A stretch of DNA of 64,000 bases from Leisingera sp. M658. GTDB lineage: Bacteria > Pseudomonadota > Alphaproteobacteria > Rhodobacterales > Rhodobacteraceae. Location: the NCBI RefSeq assembly GCF_025144145.1, contig NZ_CP083546.1, positions 4,250,001 through 4,314,000 on the forward strand. Direction: 5' to 3'. A model generated the notes under the pieces. It searched no databases. It saw nothing but the letters and a program-made list of their open reading frames with translations, and was not told the origin of the DNA. Made by a program: the position numbers and the translations under genes. Below are positions 15,288 to 24,418 of the stretch, piece by piece (position 1 is the stretch's first letter; every line of letters begins with the position of its first letter).

Positions 15288-17351
15288 ATGAATATGAATT
15301 CGATCCTTGGCTTGGAAGCCGGTCCTGCTGGTAAGTCACCGTCCGTTTCTCCGGATGGTTCAAAAAAATCAAACACTTCCAGGGACTTTTCAGATGTTTT
15401 GTCTGCTCAGTCCGGCCCTGGCGAGGCGGCGGCCGAACAACAATCAGCTACGGGCGAATCGGTCGAGGCCGAATCTGAACACAGGATGCAGGAGAGTACG
15501 GACAAGGGCAGCAAGGAAGGCCAAGGCACACGCATTGCGACAGGGCAGGACGTACCCGAGGGCGGACCGGTTCAGGCAAGCCAAGGCACGCGCGTTGCAT
15601 CAGGGCAGGACGTACCTGAGGGCGTACCGGTTCAGGCAAGCCAAGGAACTCGCATTGCGACAGGGCAGGACGTACCCGAGGACGTACCGGTTCAGGCAAG
15701 CCGAAGCACACTTTTTGAGGTGGAGCGGCAAACACCGGCAAGGAAACCCTTTGGGGTTGAACCAGTACTTTCCGATGCGGAAATGGCTTCAGGGTTGCAA
15801 AGTAGTGGAACTTCCTCCGCTGAAGAGGCCGCTGCCGCAGAGACTAAGGTTAAATCCCCGCACGGCGTCAGTACAGCAACAGGAGAAAGAGTTGTGTCAC
15901 GGGCCGCTGAGCAGCGAAGCGGACTGCCTATTGTGAAGGACCCAGGGGCCGGCACCGGTATTAAGCCCGAAGAAGGTGCACCTGTCGGTGAAAATGATCA
16001 GCCAGGCGCCATGCCCAAAGCAGCCTCCAGCGCAAGTCCCACTGATCAGGGTGCGGGCCTTAAAGCAAGGGCAGTGATTCATCACGGTTCGTCCGTTGAG
16101 GGCAATGTGCAACCTGCTGAGAAGGCAGGGGAAGTTGGAAACACAGAGAAAACGCAGCCTTCAGTGCGCTCAGCAACACAGGCAGCAGCAAAAACGCCCG
16201 CAGCTGCGCCAGAGAACTCAGCCACAAAGCTACAAGGGGATAGTACTGAACCCGCTGCCCGCAAGGTTGATGCCAGGGAAACTGGAAATCGCCCGGAAAA
16301 CACTGCCCGCGTTTCGCCTGAGACTGCTGCTCAAACAGCTGTCCCAGCCAATGAACGGGCTCTGGCGGAAAGGGCACAAGTTACCGATGGCACGGGGCAA
16401 AGCAAAAACGGAAATGCAATCAGTGCGGCACAGTCGAAATCCCTCGAGACTGGTTCAAGTTCAAGTACCCATACGGTGCCTCAGTCGATGGGTGAAAAGT
16501 CTGATAGCATAGCGAAGGCGGGCAATCCGGCTGCGCAAGGAGAAAATCCGGGCATTGCGGTCAACCAGGTGGCTGTGAAGGGGCCGGGTCAGAGGCGTGA
16601 TCTAACTTCCAAACCTGTTTCGAACGGAAATGGAGCGCAGATTAAAGCGGAACCAGCCGGAATTGAGAGTCCGTTAGCCGATCCGTTTAAAGGCAGTGAT
16701 GTCCGGACGGCTACAGTGCCTGCAGCGCCGCAAGTCATTCAGTCGGCAGCTTCTCAGCTGCAGCCTTTGCTTGCTGGCGGGATGACTGCTGGAAAAACAT
16801 CGGCAGAGCTGTTGTCCAGAACTGATGAGGCGCTGGCCGGATCACTGGCCGGAACACTGGGATTATCCAGCGAAGCGCCCGGATTGACGCAGCTGCTGAC
16901 GGAAGCCTCAATTGGCTCACATGGGGCGCACCGGCCTGAAACGCCGCGCATGATTGCGGCCCAGATGGCTGAGGCATTTGCTGCCAAAGGCGAGCAAAAG
17001 GTTGAGGTGAGTTTGAACCCTCAGGAGTTGGGCCATGTGAAAATGCGCGTGATGGCCAGCGAAACAGGAATCACCATGATCATTCAGACGGAACGTCCGG
17101 AAACCGGTGATTTGATGCGCCGGCACATCCATGAACTGGCCGAGGAATTCCGCCGCATGGGATATGAAGATGTCTCATTTGAATTCAGCGGCGGACAGGC
17201 CGGCACCGGTCACCCGGGCGATGACGCGGACGGCGGTTCCGGCCTGTCCGGCGGAACCGCAGAGACACGCGGCGCCGATGCAAAGGACGCCGGCGAAGCA
17301 GCAACACAAAACCTCCGGCTCGGAACAGCCGGTGTGGACATGAGGGTTTGA
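15288..17351 (+). CDS. fliK: Flagellar hook-length control protein FliK
   Basis: A 687-residue FliK. The C-terminal Flg_hook domain is clear: VEVSLNPQELGHVKMRVMAS, then MRRHIHELAEEFRRMGYEDV. The N-terminal ~550 residues are low-complexity, rich in Ala/Gly/Glu/Pro/Ser/Gln, as in secreted molecular rulers. Residues 79-138 are three near-identical 20-residue repeats. FliK measures the hook and switches FlhB specificity. It is followed four bases later by flgD, the hook cap, in one transcription unit. The start is supported by the AUG 128 bp from divergent flgJ. Confidence 0.92.
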   Translation: MNMNSILGLEAGPAGKSPSVSPDGSKKSNTSRDFSDVLSAQSGPGEAAAEQQSATGESVEAESEHRMQESTDKGSKEGQGTRIATGQDVPEGGPVQASQGTRVASGQDVPEGVPVQASQGTRIATGQDVPEDVPVQASRSTLFEVERQTPARKPFGVEPVLSDAEMASGLQSSGTSSAEEAAAAETKVKSPHGVSTATGERVVSRAAEQRSGLPIVKDPGAGTGIKPEEGAPVGENDQPGAMPKAASSASPTDQGAGLKARAVIHHGSSVEGNVQPAEKAGEVGNTEKTQPSVRSATQAAAKTPAAAPENSATKLQGDSTEPAARKVDARETGNRPENTARVSPETAAQTAVPANERALAERAQVTDGTGQSKNGNAISAAQSKSLETGSSSSTHTVPQSMGEKSDSIAKAGNPAAQGENPGIAVNQVAVKGPGQRRDLTSKPVSNGNGAQIKAEPAGIESPLADPFKGSDVRTATVPAAPQVIQSAASQLQPLLAGGMTAGKTSAELLSRTDEALAGSLAGTLGLSSEAPGLTQLLTEASIGSHGAHRPETPRMIAAQMAEAFAAKGEQKVEVSLNPQELGHVKMRVMASETGITMIIQTERPETGDLMRRHIHELAEEFRRMGYEDVSFEFSGGQAGTGHPGDDADGGSGLSGGTAETRGADAKDAGEAATQNLRLGTAGVDMRV
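15522..15701 (+). repeat. Three in-frame 60-bp tandem repeats inside fliK
   Basis: Three consecutive 60-bp units code for QGTR(I/V)A(T/S)GQDVPE plus (G/D)(G/V)PVQAS, residues 79-138. Units differ at only a few bases, for example GCATTGCGA versus GCGTTGCAT. Because the period is a multiple of three, gain or loss of a unit changes protein length by 20 residues without a frameshift. Confidence 0.95.
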
Positions 17352-17355
17352 ACAG

Positions 17356-18033
17356 ATGACAACACCAGTTACTTCTACGGGATTCAACTCAGGGCAATCC
17401 AATTCGTCGAAGCCGTCGTCGCAGCAGACCTCCGGTCTGACCTCGGATTTTGATACTTTTGTGAAAATGCTGACCGCGCAGGCGAAAAACCAGGATCCAT
17501 TGGAACCGATGGATTCGACTGAATATGCCGCGCAGCTGGCGCAGTTCTCGATGGTCGAGCAACAGACCAAGAGCAACAACCTGCTGGAAGGGCTGCAATC
17601 ACAGCTTGGCCTGGCGAATATGGCGGCACTTTCAGGCTGGGTCGGGATGGAAGCACGGGCCGTGGCTCCGGGCTACTTTGATGGCAGCAATGAAATCACT
17701 ATTGCGCCTAACCCGGCGGCTGCCGCGGATTCGGTGACACTGGTCGTACAGGACAAAAACGGCACCGAAGTGCAGCGCGTCGCCCTGCCGGTCTCGGCTG
17801 AGCCTTTCCAGTGGAACGGTCTGGATGATGACGGCAACCCGCTAGAGGCGGGGGAATACGCCTTTGTGATCGAAAGCAGCAAAGGCGACGAGTTGCTGCT
17901 GCAGGAATATGCCGAGATTTATTTCAAGGTGAACGAAACCCGGATGCAGGGCGGCGAAGTGGGGTTGATCACCGAAGGGGGGTCCGTGGTCCTGGCTTCG
18001 TCGGTGAACGCGCTGCGTGATCCTGAGGCTTGA
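17356..18033 (+). CDS. flgD: Flagellar hook-capping protein FlgD
   Basis: A 225-residue FlgD scaffold needed for hook polymerisation. The N-terminal signature DFDTFVKMLTAQAKNQDPLE then MDSTEYAAQLAQFSMVEQQ is textbook. The C-terminal part has the FlgD Ig-like/Tudor region (WNGLDDDGNPLEAGEYAF). It is closely linked to fliK. Past its stop a 7-bp inverted repeat (18072-18078 with 18093-18099) may act as a weak terminator but lacks a U-tract. Confidence 0.95.
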   Translation: MTTPVTSTGFNSGQSNSSKPSSQQTSGLTSDFDTFVKMLTAQAKNQDPLEPMDSTEYAAQLAQFSMVEQQTKSNNLLEGLQSQLGLANMAALSGWVGMEARAVAPGYFDGSNEITIAPNPAAAADSVTLVVQDKNGTEVQRVALPVSAEPFQWNGLDDDGNPLEAGEYAFVIESSKGDELLLQEYAEIYFKVNETRMQGGEVGLITEGGSVVLASSVNALRDPEA

Positions 18034-18142
18034 TCCAGCTGTATGCGACGACGGGAAAACTGTCTAAGAACAGGGCGGCATAATATCGGAGACCGCCCTG
18101 CAACCGCTTCCTGACCAGTTCGAACCCCGCTTTTTTGCGCAT

Positions 18143-18958
18143 TTGTCTGCGTTGGGTCTTCATGTGCCCGCTCCTAGACGGCTGGCAGGAGGGCGGTCCA
18201 ATCATGTCTGGCGGGCCGGTGCGCTGGTGATCAAGCTTTATGCAGCCGAAGGCGCCAACCCGTTGTTTGCCAATGATCCGGCCCGCGAGGTTGCTGTGCT
18301 GACGGCACTGTCAGGCACCGGCATGGTGCCGCCGCTGGTCCAGACCGGTGAATTTGAAAGCAGGAAGTGGCTGGGCTATGCGCATGTCAACGGCAGTCCC
18401 TGGCAGCAGGACACTGGCCATGTGGCACAGCTATTGGGGCGTTTGCACGACCTGGCGCCACCGCCGGGCCTGCCTTGCGGGGTGAATGGCAGCGCGGCGC
18501 TGGAACGGCAAACCGTTGAAATTCTGAGCAGCTGCCGCGATCGCGATCAGCTGGCGGCGCTTCGCCCGTTGGGCCGGGTTCCGCCGTTGTCCCAGCTGGT
18601 GCTGATTCATGGCGACCCGGTGCCTGGCAACCTGCTGGCACATGATGGCACGCTGACGCTGATAGATTGGCAATGCCCGCAAATCGGCGACCCGGCAGAG
18701 GACCTGGCGTTGTTCCTGTCGCCTGCGATGCAGCTGATGTACCGGGGGGCGCCGCTGTCCAAGGATGAAGAAGACGCATTTTTGCGCGCCTATCCCGATC
18801 CGCGGATTGCCGGGCGGGCCTTGGCGCTGAAGCCTTGGTTCCACTGGCGCATGGCAGCCTATTGCCAGTGGCGGGCCGAACGCGGGGGCGCGCAGGACTT
18901 GCAGGCCTCGGGACTGGAGCGCGCGGCGCTTCAGTCCATCAGGCCCAGAACCGCATAA
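18143..18958 (+). CDS. Aminoglycoside phosphotransferase (APH)/choline kinase-family protein
   Basis: A ~271-residue protein-kinase-like fold enzyme. The catalytic loop HGDPVPGN (pattern HGDxxxxN) is followed by LTLIDWQCPQIGDPAEDLAL, supplying the metal-binding aspartate; an N-terminal NHVWRAGALVIKLY segment fits the nucleotide-binding lysine. The substrate is unknown; members phosphorylate amino sugars, choline, thiamine or similar small molecules. TTG at 18143 is the first usable start, but the frame stays open upstream to 18068 with protein-like residues and no ATG/GTG. The end overlaps the convergent oxidoreductase gene by 28 bp. Confidence 0.8.
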   Translation: MSALGLHVPAPRRLAGGRSNHVWRAGALVIKLYAAEGANPLFANDPAREVAVLTALSGTGMVPPLVQTGEFESRKWLGYAHVNGSPWQQDTGHVAQLLGRLHDLAPPPGLPCGVNGSAALERQTVEILSSCRDRDQLAALRPLGRVPPLSQLVLIHGDPVPGNLLAHDGTLTLIDWQCPQIGDPAEDLALFLSPAMQLMYRGAPLSKDEEDAFLRAYPDPRIAGRALALKPWFHWRMAAYCQWRAERGGAQDLQASGLERAALQSIRPRTA

Positions 18959-20250
18959 GCCGGAGGCATCAGCATCCGGCGGGCGCGGCCAAACGGAAAG
19001 CGTGCCATTTTCTGCACTATGGGTGAGTAGGGCAGTTTGGGCGTGTTCCCCTGAACCAGATCACTCAGCAGCCGTCCGGCATAGCTGCCCATCGCCACGC
19101 CATTGCCATGATAGCACAGCCCGGCAAACATGCCGGGGCGCTCCGGCACAGGGCCAATGAAGGGAACTAAGTTGCGCGACAGGCAAACCATGCCTGACCA
19201 GCAATGCGTGGATTCCACTTCACGCCATGCCGGGAACATCGCCTCAAAATCCTGCCGCAGGTTACGGCGTATCCCTGCTTCAGCCCGGGCAGAAGCCAGC
19301 AGCCCGCCGCGCATTCCAAACAGGAACCGGTTGTCCGGCATCAGCCGGAAGTAATGCAGCAGATTGCGGGTGTCGTAGGCCATTTGATGCGAGAACCAGC
19401 CCTGCGCGTCCAGTTCCGCCCGGGTCAGCGGCCGGGTCACCATGACGGTGGATTGTGCAGGCATGTAACGCCCGGCGAGCCAGCCGGGCAGGTCCTCCGA
19501 AGAATACCCATTGGTTGCGATGATGACCTTCGATGCCCTCAGGCCCCCTTGTTTAGTCTCTATTATATAGCCTCTGCCTGCCTGTTGTACCGACTGCGCT
19601 TCGCTGCGCTGGTACAATTGGGCACCGGCATCCTGCGCGGCCTTGGATAGGCCGAACAGGTATTTGCGCGGATTGAGCGCAAACCCCACCGGTGTTGTCA
19701 GCGCCGCATGGAAGCTGCCATTCAGCCCTTTGTCCGCGAGCTGGCCGCGGGTCAGAAATTCCGGTTCCTCTCCCGCCTGACGCAGTGCATCCGCTTCTGC
19801 TTGCAGGCGGCGCACTGCCTTTTCGTTGTGCGCCAGCTGGGTTTCGCCACGTGAATGAGTGTCGGCATCGATGCCATGGGTCTGCAGCAGATCGCGAACC
19901 AGATGCACCGCGGCTTCCTCGCTGGCGTGATACGTATCAGCCGCAGATATGCCAAAAACCCGCCGCATCGTGTTGCCTGAAAGCTTTGATCCGCCCAAAC
20001 AGCAGAAACCGCCATTGCGCCCTGATGCGCCCCAACCCGGTGTCTCGGCCTCCAGTACCGCAACGGACGCGCCGCTTTCTGCCAGATGCAGAGCGGCTGA
20101 CATGCCGGTGAACCCGCCGCCGATGACGGCCACATCGGCGGAGACTTCGCCCTGCAGCACCGGCCAGTCCGGTGCTGCATTGGTTTCATCCCACCAGCAG
20201 TTCGTGCGGGGGCCGGGACCGTAGGCGTATTCGGAAAATACCCGGCGCAT
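18931..20250 (-). CDS. FAD-dependent amine oxidoreductase (PuuB-like, DAO family)
   Basis: A 439-residue flavoprotein with an N-terminal Rossmann motif VIGGGFTGMSAALHLAESG at ~42-60 and GWGASGRNGGF downstream, as in gamma-glutamylputrescine oxidase PuuB. The C-terminal CYHGNGVAMGSYAGRLLSDL binds the flavin. It is probably cytoplasmic. The start codon shares one base with the potI stop, so it is the last gene of the polyamine transporter operon. Together with the aminotransferase at 25172 it suggests oxidation of the imported amine, but the exact substrate (glutamylputrescine, another amine, or an amino acid) cannot be read from sequence. Confidence 0.85.
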   Translation of the reverse strand: MRRVFSEYAYGPGPRTNCWWDETNAAPDWPVLQGEVSADVAVIGGGFTGMSAALHLAESGASVAVLEAETPGWGASGRNGGFCCLGGSKLSGNTMRRVFGISAADTYHASEEAAVHLVRDLLQTHGIDADTHSRGETQLAHNEKAVRRLQAEADALRQAGEEPEFLTRGQLADKGLNGSFHAALTTPVGFALNPRKYLFGLSKAAQDAGAQLYQRSEAQSVQQAGRGYIIETKQGGLRASKVIIATNGYSSEDLPGWLAGRYMPAQSTVMVTRPLTRAELDAQGWFSHQMAYDTRNLLHYFRLMPDNRFLFGMRGGLLASARAEAGIRRNLRQDFEAMFPAWREVESTHCWSGMVCLSRNLVPFIGPVPERPGMFAGLCYHGNGVAMGSYAGRLLSDLVQGNTPKLPYSPIVQKMARFPFGRARRMLMPPAYAVLGLMD

Positions 20251-21065
20251 CAGATACGCTCCGCGGCCTGTTCCTCCCGCTTCTGGCGGGTCATCTGATG
20301 TTTGGTCACCAGCGAGGCAGTGATGACTCCAACGGTCACAATGCTGATCATGATCGTCGACAGCGCGTTGATCTCGGGGCTGACGCCTAGACGCACGGCG
20401 GAGAAAATCTTGATCGGCAAGGTGGTGGCCGAGGGGCCGGAGGTGAAGGAGGCGATCACCAGATCATCCAGCGACAGGGTAAAGGCCAAGAGCCAGCCGG
20501 ATATCACCGCGGGTGCGATGATCGGCAGGGTCACCAGCCGGAACGCCTCTGCCGGGGAGCAGCCCAGATCCAGCGCGGCTTCTTCCAGCGACTGGTCGAA
20601 GGTCACCAGCCGCGAGGACACCACAACCGAGACATAGCACATGGAGAACGTGGTATGCGCCAGGACGATGGTCAGCACCCCGCGGTCCAGTCCGATGCCG
20701 ATAAACAAAAGGAGCAGCGACAGGCCGGTGATTACTTCGGGCATCACCAGCGGTGCATAGATCATGCCGGAAAACAGCGTCCGCCCCATGAACCGCCCGC
20801 CGCGCACCATCACATAGGCGGCGATAGTGCCCAGCACGGTGGCGATAGTAGAGGAGAACACGGCGACCTTGATGGTCACCCAGGCGGCATTCAGGAACGC
20901 CTCGTTCTGCATCAGCTCGCCGTACCACTTGGTCGAAAACCCGGCCCAGACTGTTACCAGCTTGCTTTCGTTGAAACTGAAGATGATCAGGATCACCATT
21001 GGGATGTAAAGGAATGCAAAGCCAAGGGTCAGCGATACGGCATTAAACCAGCTCATACGGTTCAT
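20250..21065 (-). CDS. potI: Putrescine/polyamine ABC transporter permease, PotI type
   Basis: A 271-residue inner-membrane permease with about six membrane segments and the EAA loop (LEEAALDLGCSPAEAFRLVT). The start at 21065 overlaps the potH stop (ATGA); a longer frame to 21194 is only read-through in another phase of potH. The final residues are basic and cytoplasmic. With PotH it forms the membrane channel of the importer. Confidence 0.9.
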   Translation of the reverse strand: MNRMSWFNAVSLTLGFAFLYIPMVILIIFSFNESKLVTVWAGFSTKWYGELMQNEAFLNAAWVTIKVAVFSSTIATVLGTIAAYVMVRGGRFMGRTLFSGMIYAPLVMPEVITGLSLLLLFIGIGLDRGVLTIVLAHTTFSMCYVSVVVSSRLVTFDQSLEEAALDLGCSPAEAFRLVTLPIIAPAVISGWLLAFTLSLDDLVIASFTSGPSATTLPIKIFSAVRLGVSPEINALSTIMISIVTVGVITASLVTKHQMTRQKREEQAAERI

Positions 21066-21943
21066 TGCTCTGCCTCCTGCTGTTTCTGCTGGTTGCGCTG
21101 GAACAGCACAATCGGGATGACGAGAAGGAGCAGCAGAACCACCGCCACCGCGGATGCCACCGGCCAGTCGCGATTGGAGAAAAACTCCTCCCACAGCACC
21201 TTGCCGATCATCAGCGTGTCTGATCCGCCCAGCAGTGAGGGAATGACAAATTCACCCAGCACCGGGATGAAGACCAGGAAACTGCCGGCAATAATGCCGG
21301 TTTTCGACAAGGGAATTGTCACCAGCCAGAACGCAGACAGACGCGAGCAGCCCAGATCTTCGGCGGCTTCTATCAACGATCCGTCCAGCCGCTCCAGTGC
21401 CGAATAGACCGGCAGGATCATGAACGGCAGATAGGTGTAGACGATGCCGATGTAGACCGCGGTATTTGTGTTGAGGATGGTAAGCGGCTCGGAGATCAGC
21501 CCGGTCCACAGCAGGAATTGGTTGAGGAAGCCTTCGTTCGACAGGATCCCCATCCACGCATAAACGCGGATCAGGAACGATGTCCAGAACGGCAGGATCA
21601 CCAGCATCATCAAGGTGGGCCGCCACTCCGCTGGCGCGCGTGCCATGGCGTAGGCGATCGGATAACCTGCCAGCAGGGTGAAGAAAGTTGAGATTACCGC
21701 GATCTTCAGCGAGCTGAGGTAAGCCTTCCAGTACAGGTCATCTTCGGTCAGCCAGATGAAGTTTTCAAAGTCCAGCGCGTCGATCAGTGCTTTGATACCG
21801 GTTTCCGGATCAAATTGCGGCACATAGGGCGGGATCGAAATCGCGTAATCCGACAGCGAGATTTTCAGGACGATGGCAAAGGGCACCAGGAACAGCGCCA
21901 ACAGCCAGGCATAGGGGATGGCAATCAGGACAAAGCGGCGCAT
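21062..21943 (-). CDS. potH: Putrescine/polyamine ABC transporter permease, PotH type
   Basis: A 293-residue permease with six or so membrane segments and the EAA loop LIEAAEDLGCSRLSAFWLVT. The start at 21943 shares a base with the potG stop (TGATG), which fixes the N-terminus MRRFVLIAIPYAWLLALFLV; the longer open frame to 22201 overlaps potG and is not used. It pairs with PotI. Confidence 0.9.
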   Translation of the reverse strand: MRRFVLIAIPYAWLLALFLVPFAIVLKISLSDYAISIPPYVPQFDPETGIKALIDALDFENFIWLTEDDLYWKAYLSSLKIAVISTFFTLLAGYPIAYAMARAPAEWRPTLMMLVILPFWTSFLIRVYAWMGILSNEGFLNQFLLWTGLISEPLTILNTNTAVYIGIVYTYLPFMILPVYSALERLDGSLIEAAEDLGCSRLSAFWLVTIPLSKTGIIAGSFLVFIPVLGEFVIPSLLGGSDTLMIGKVLWEEFFSNRDWPVASAVAVVLLLLLVIPIVLFQRNQQKQQEAEQ

Positions 21944-23070
21944 CAGTCTGCCAAAAGAACGCCTGCCGTGGCGGTCCATGACAGCCAGACAGTGTCTTCC
22001 CAAGTAAAGGCGCGGCGGGCGATGCGGCGGGTGTTTGCGGTCTGCGCCTTGATCACCGCGCCGGTTGGCAGTTCCACGTGGTAGGTAGAGATATTGCCCA
22101 GATAAGCGATATCCAGGATCCGGCCTTGAACAGTATTGTCCGCCTTTTCTGGTTTTTCGGCGCTGATCGATACCTTTTCCGGCCGAATTGCCAGCTGACA
22201 ATTTTGCCCGTCGGAAAGCGGATTCGGGGACTGCACGGTCAGCGGCGCGTGGCCCTCGTGCCAGGACATTGCATAGGTGTCGCTGCCATTGGGTTTTGCA
22301 GTGCCTGCAATCAAGTTCACATCGCCAATGAAATCAGCCACATAGACCGAGTTCGGGCTTTCATAGATCCGGTCCGGCGTGGCCACTTGGATGATTTTGC
22401 CGTGATCCATCACTGCCACGCGGGAAGCCACAGTCATTGCCTCTTCCTGGTCGTGGGTCACGATCACAAATGTGGTGCCGGTCTTCTCCTGAATATCCAT
22501 CAGTTCAAACTGGGTTTCCTGGCGCAGCTTCTTGTCGAGCGCGCCCAGCGGCTCATCCAGCAGAAGAAGTTTCGGATGTTTCGCCAGCGACCGCGCCAGG
22601 GCGACCCGCTGCCGCTGACCGCCGGAGATCTGATGCGGTTTGCGGCGGGCGAATTGCTCCAGGCGTGTCAGCCGCAGCATCTCGTCGACCCGGTCGTTGA
22701 TGTCGTGCTTGGGCATCTTTTCGCGCTTCAGGCCAAAGGCGATGTTTTCCCAGACCGACAAATGCGGGAACAGCGCGTAGGACTGGAACATCATGTTCAC
22801 GGCGCGTTTGTTCGGCGGCACCGGCGCAATATCCTGCCCGGCCAGCCGGATGGTGCCCTCAGACGGGGTTTCAAACCCGGCCAGCATCCGCATCAGCGTG
22901 GTCTTGCCGCAACCCGAAGGGCCCAGCAGCGCATAGAACTCTTTTTCGTAGATGCCGATGGTCAAATCGTCGATGGCGGTGAACTCGCCATAGCGTTTGG
23001 TGACGTTCTGAAAGTGGATCAAGGGCTTTGCCTCGGGATCATTCCAGGGTTCAAATACGGAAGCAGTCAA
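21943..23070 (-). CDS. potG: Putrescine/polyamine ABC transporter ATPase, PotG type
   Basis: A 375-residue ABC ATPase. Walker A GPSGCGKTT lies at residues 50-58, the signature is ISGGQRQRVALARSL and Walker B is LLLLDEPLGALD, followed by the H-loop in VTHDQEEAMT. A C-terminal TOBE regulatory domain (from ~290) fits the PotA/PotG subfamily. It powers the PotFGHI importer. Confidence 0.92.
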   Translation of the reverse strand: MTASVFEPWNDPEAKPLIHFQNVTKRYGEFTAIDDLTIGIYEKEFYALLGPSGCGKTTLMRMLAGFETPSEGTIRLAGQDIAPVPPNKRAVNMMFQSYALFPHLSVWENIAFGLKREKMPKHDINDRVDEMLRLTRLEQFARRKPHQISGGQRQRVALARSLAKHPKLLLLDEPLGALDKKLRQETQFELMDIQEKTGTTFVIVTHDQEEAMTVASRVAVMDHGKIIQVATPDRIYESPNSVYVADFIGDVNLIAGTAKPNGSDTYAMSWHEGHAPLTVQSPNPLSDGQNCQLAIRPEKVSISAEKPEKADNTVQGRILDIAYLGNISTYHVELPTGAVIKAQTANTRRIARRAFTWEDTVWLSWTATAGVLLAD

Positions 23071-23187
23071 GCCGGGCCTCTTCTGCGAAGTGTCGCGCGA
23101 ATGTCTCGGATGGCCGCGCGTGGGGCATCCCAGGCGCGTCAGGAAATGCGGGGCGGCGGATGCGCCCCGCGGGTCAGGTACGGCTGA

Positions 23188-24276
23188 TCAAGTGCCGGAT
23201 TTGACCTTGGTCCACATGCGGGTGGCCTTGCGCTGCACTTTCGGCGGGTAGCCTTCTTTGATGTACAGGTTTTTGACGGTCTCGGGGCCAGGATAGATCG
23301 CCGGATCGCCGATCACATCCTGTTCCAGAAACTCCTGGCTCGCCTTGTTGCCGTTGGCGTAATAGACATAGTTGGACGCCGCCGCCATGTTATGCGCGTC
23401 CATGATGAAATTCAGGAACTTATGGGCACCTTCGGGGTTCGGGGCGTCGACCGGAATTGCCATCTGGTCGAACCACATCAGCGCGCCTTCCTTGGGGGCG
23501 TTGAACGCGATCTCGACACCATTTTCCGCCTCGGCCGCGCGGTCGCGCGCCTGCAGAATGTCGCCGGACCAGCCGAAGGCCACGCAGATATCGCCGTTGG
23601 CCAGTGCGTTGATGTATTCAGAGCTGTGGAACTTGGTGATATAAGGGCGGATCGCCTGCAGCACCGGTTCCGCCTTGGCGACCACATCGGCGTCCATGCT
23701 GTTGGGGTCTTCACCAATGTATTTCAGCGCCGCCGGGATCATCTCATCCGGGGCGTCCAGGAAATGCACGCCGCAACCGGCCAGCTTTTCCATGTTGGCC
23801 GGGTTGAACACCAGCTCCAGCGAGTCGATCGGGGCATCTTCGCCCAGGGCTTCCTTGACCTTGGCGATGTTCACGCCGATGCCGGTGGTGCCCCACATAT
23901 AGTTGATGGAATACTCATTGCCGGGATCATAGAGGGCGGTGCGTTCTTCGATCGCGTCCCACATGTTGCCGGCATTGGCCAGTTTCGACGGGTCCAGCTT
24001 CTGAAAGGCGCCGGCCTGGATCTGGCGCGCCATGAACGATCCGGTCGGCACAACAACGTCATAGCCCGATCCGCCGGCCAGCATCTTGGTTTCCAGAACC
24101 TCGTTGCTGTCAAAGACATCATAGATCAGGTCAATGCCGGTATCGGCTTCGAATTTTTTCAGCAGGCTTTCGTCAATATAGTCCGACCAATTGTAGACGC
24201 GTACCTCTTCCGCAGTGGCAGCGGCGGCCGTGCCAAGGGCAACGACGGCGGTCATGGTCATCGTTTTCAGTGTCAT
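23188..24276 (-). CDS. potF: Putrescine/polyamine-binding protein, PotF type
   Basis: A 362-residue periplasmic binding protein. The start at 24276 is chosen because AGGGAG lies six bases upstream and it yields a clean signal peptide (cleaved near ATA-EEV). Mature features VRVYNWSDYIDESLLKKFEA then DTGIDLIYDVFDSNE match PotF/PotD. It is the first gene of the operon, ahead of potG, potH, potI and the PuuB-like oxidase. Ligand preference (putrescine, spermidine, cadaverine) cannot be decided by eye. Confidence 0.92.
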   Translation of the reverse strand: MTLKTMTMTAVVALGTAAAATAEEVRVYNWSDYIDESLLKKFEADTGIDLIYDVFDSNEVLETKMLAGGSGYDVVVPTGSFMARQIQAGAFQKLDPSKLANAGNMWDAIEERTALYDPGNEYSINYMWGTTGIGVNIAKVKEALGEDAPIDSLELVFNPANMEKLAGCGVHFLDAPDEMIPAALKYIGEDPNSMDADVVAKAEPVLQAIRPYITKFHSSEYINALANGDICVAFGWSGDILQARDRAAEAENGVEIAFNAPKEGALMWFDQMAIPVDAPNPEGAHKFLNFIMDAHNMAAASNYVYYANGNKASQEFLEQDVIGDPAIYPGPETVKNLYIKEGYPPKVQRKATRMWTKVKSGT

Positions 24277-24322
24277 GAATTTCTCCCTGTGCATGCCGGC
24301 TTCCGGGTCCGGCTGTGAAAGG

Positions 24323-24335
24323 ATTTGATCAAGTT
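24323..24335. promoter_or_regulatory. Candidate GntR operator over the potF promoter
   Basis: ATTTGATCAAGTT is centred on TTGATCAA in the potF-gntR intergenic region. On the minus strand it overlaps a plausible potF promoter: TTGCCG, 17 bp, TCAAAT. A nearly identical copy (11 of 13 bases) lies at 25124-25136 over the aminotransferase promoter. A likely plus-strand promoter for gntR (TTGTCG-N17-TATGTT) starts a few bases downstream. Confidence 0.55.
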
Positions 24336-24418
24336 TTGTCGCGTTCGGCAATACTCTTTATGTTTTCACTTGGCTCCGGATGGTGCAAGCTGGCCAAAAC
24401 CGAGGAGGAAAACCCCAG

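Noticed and set aside
15522-15701. Possible CRISPR-like repeat array
   Set aside because: The repeats are tandem 60-bp coding units within fliK without spacers.
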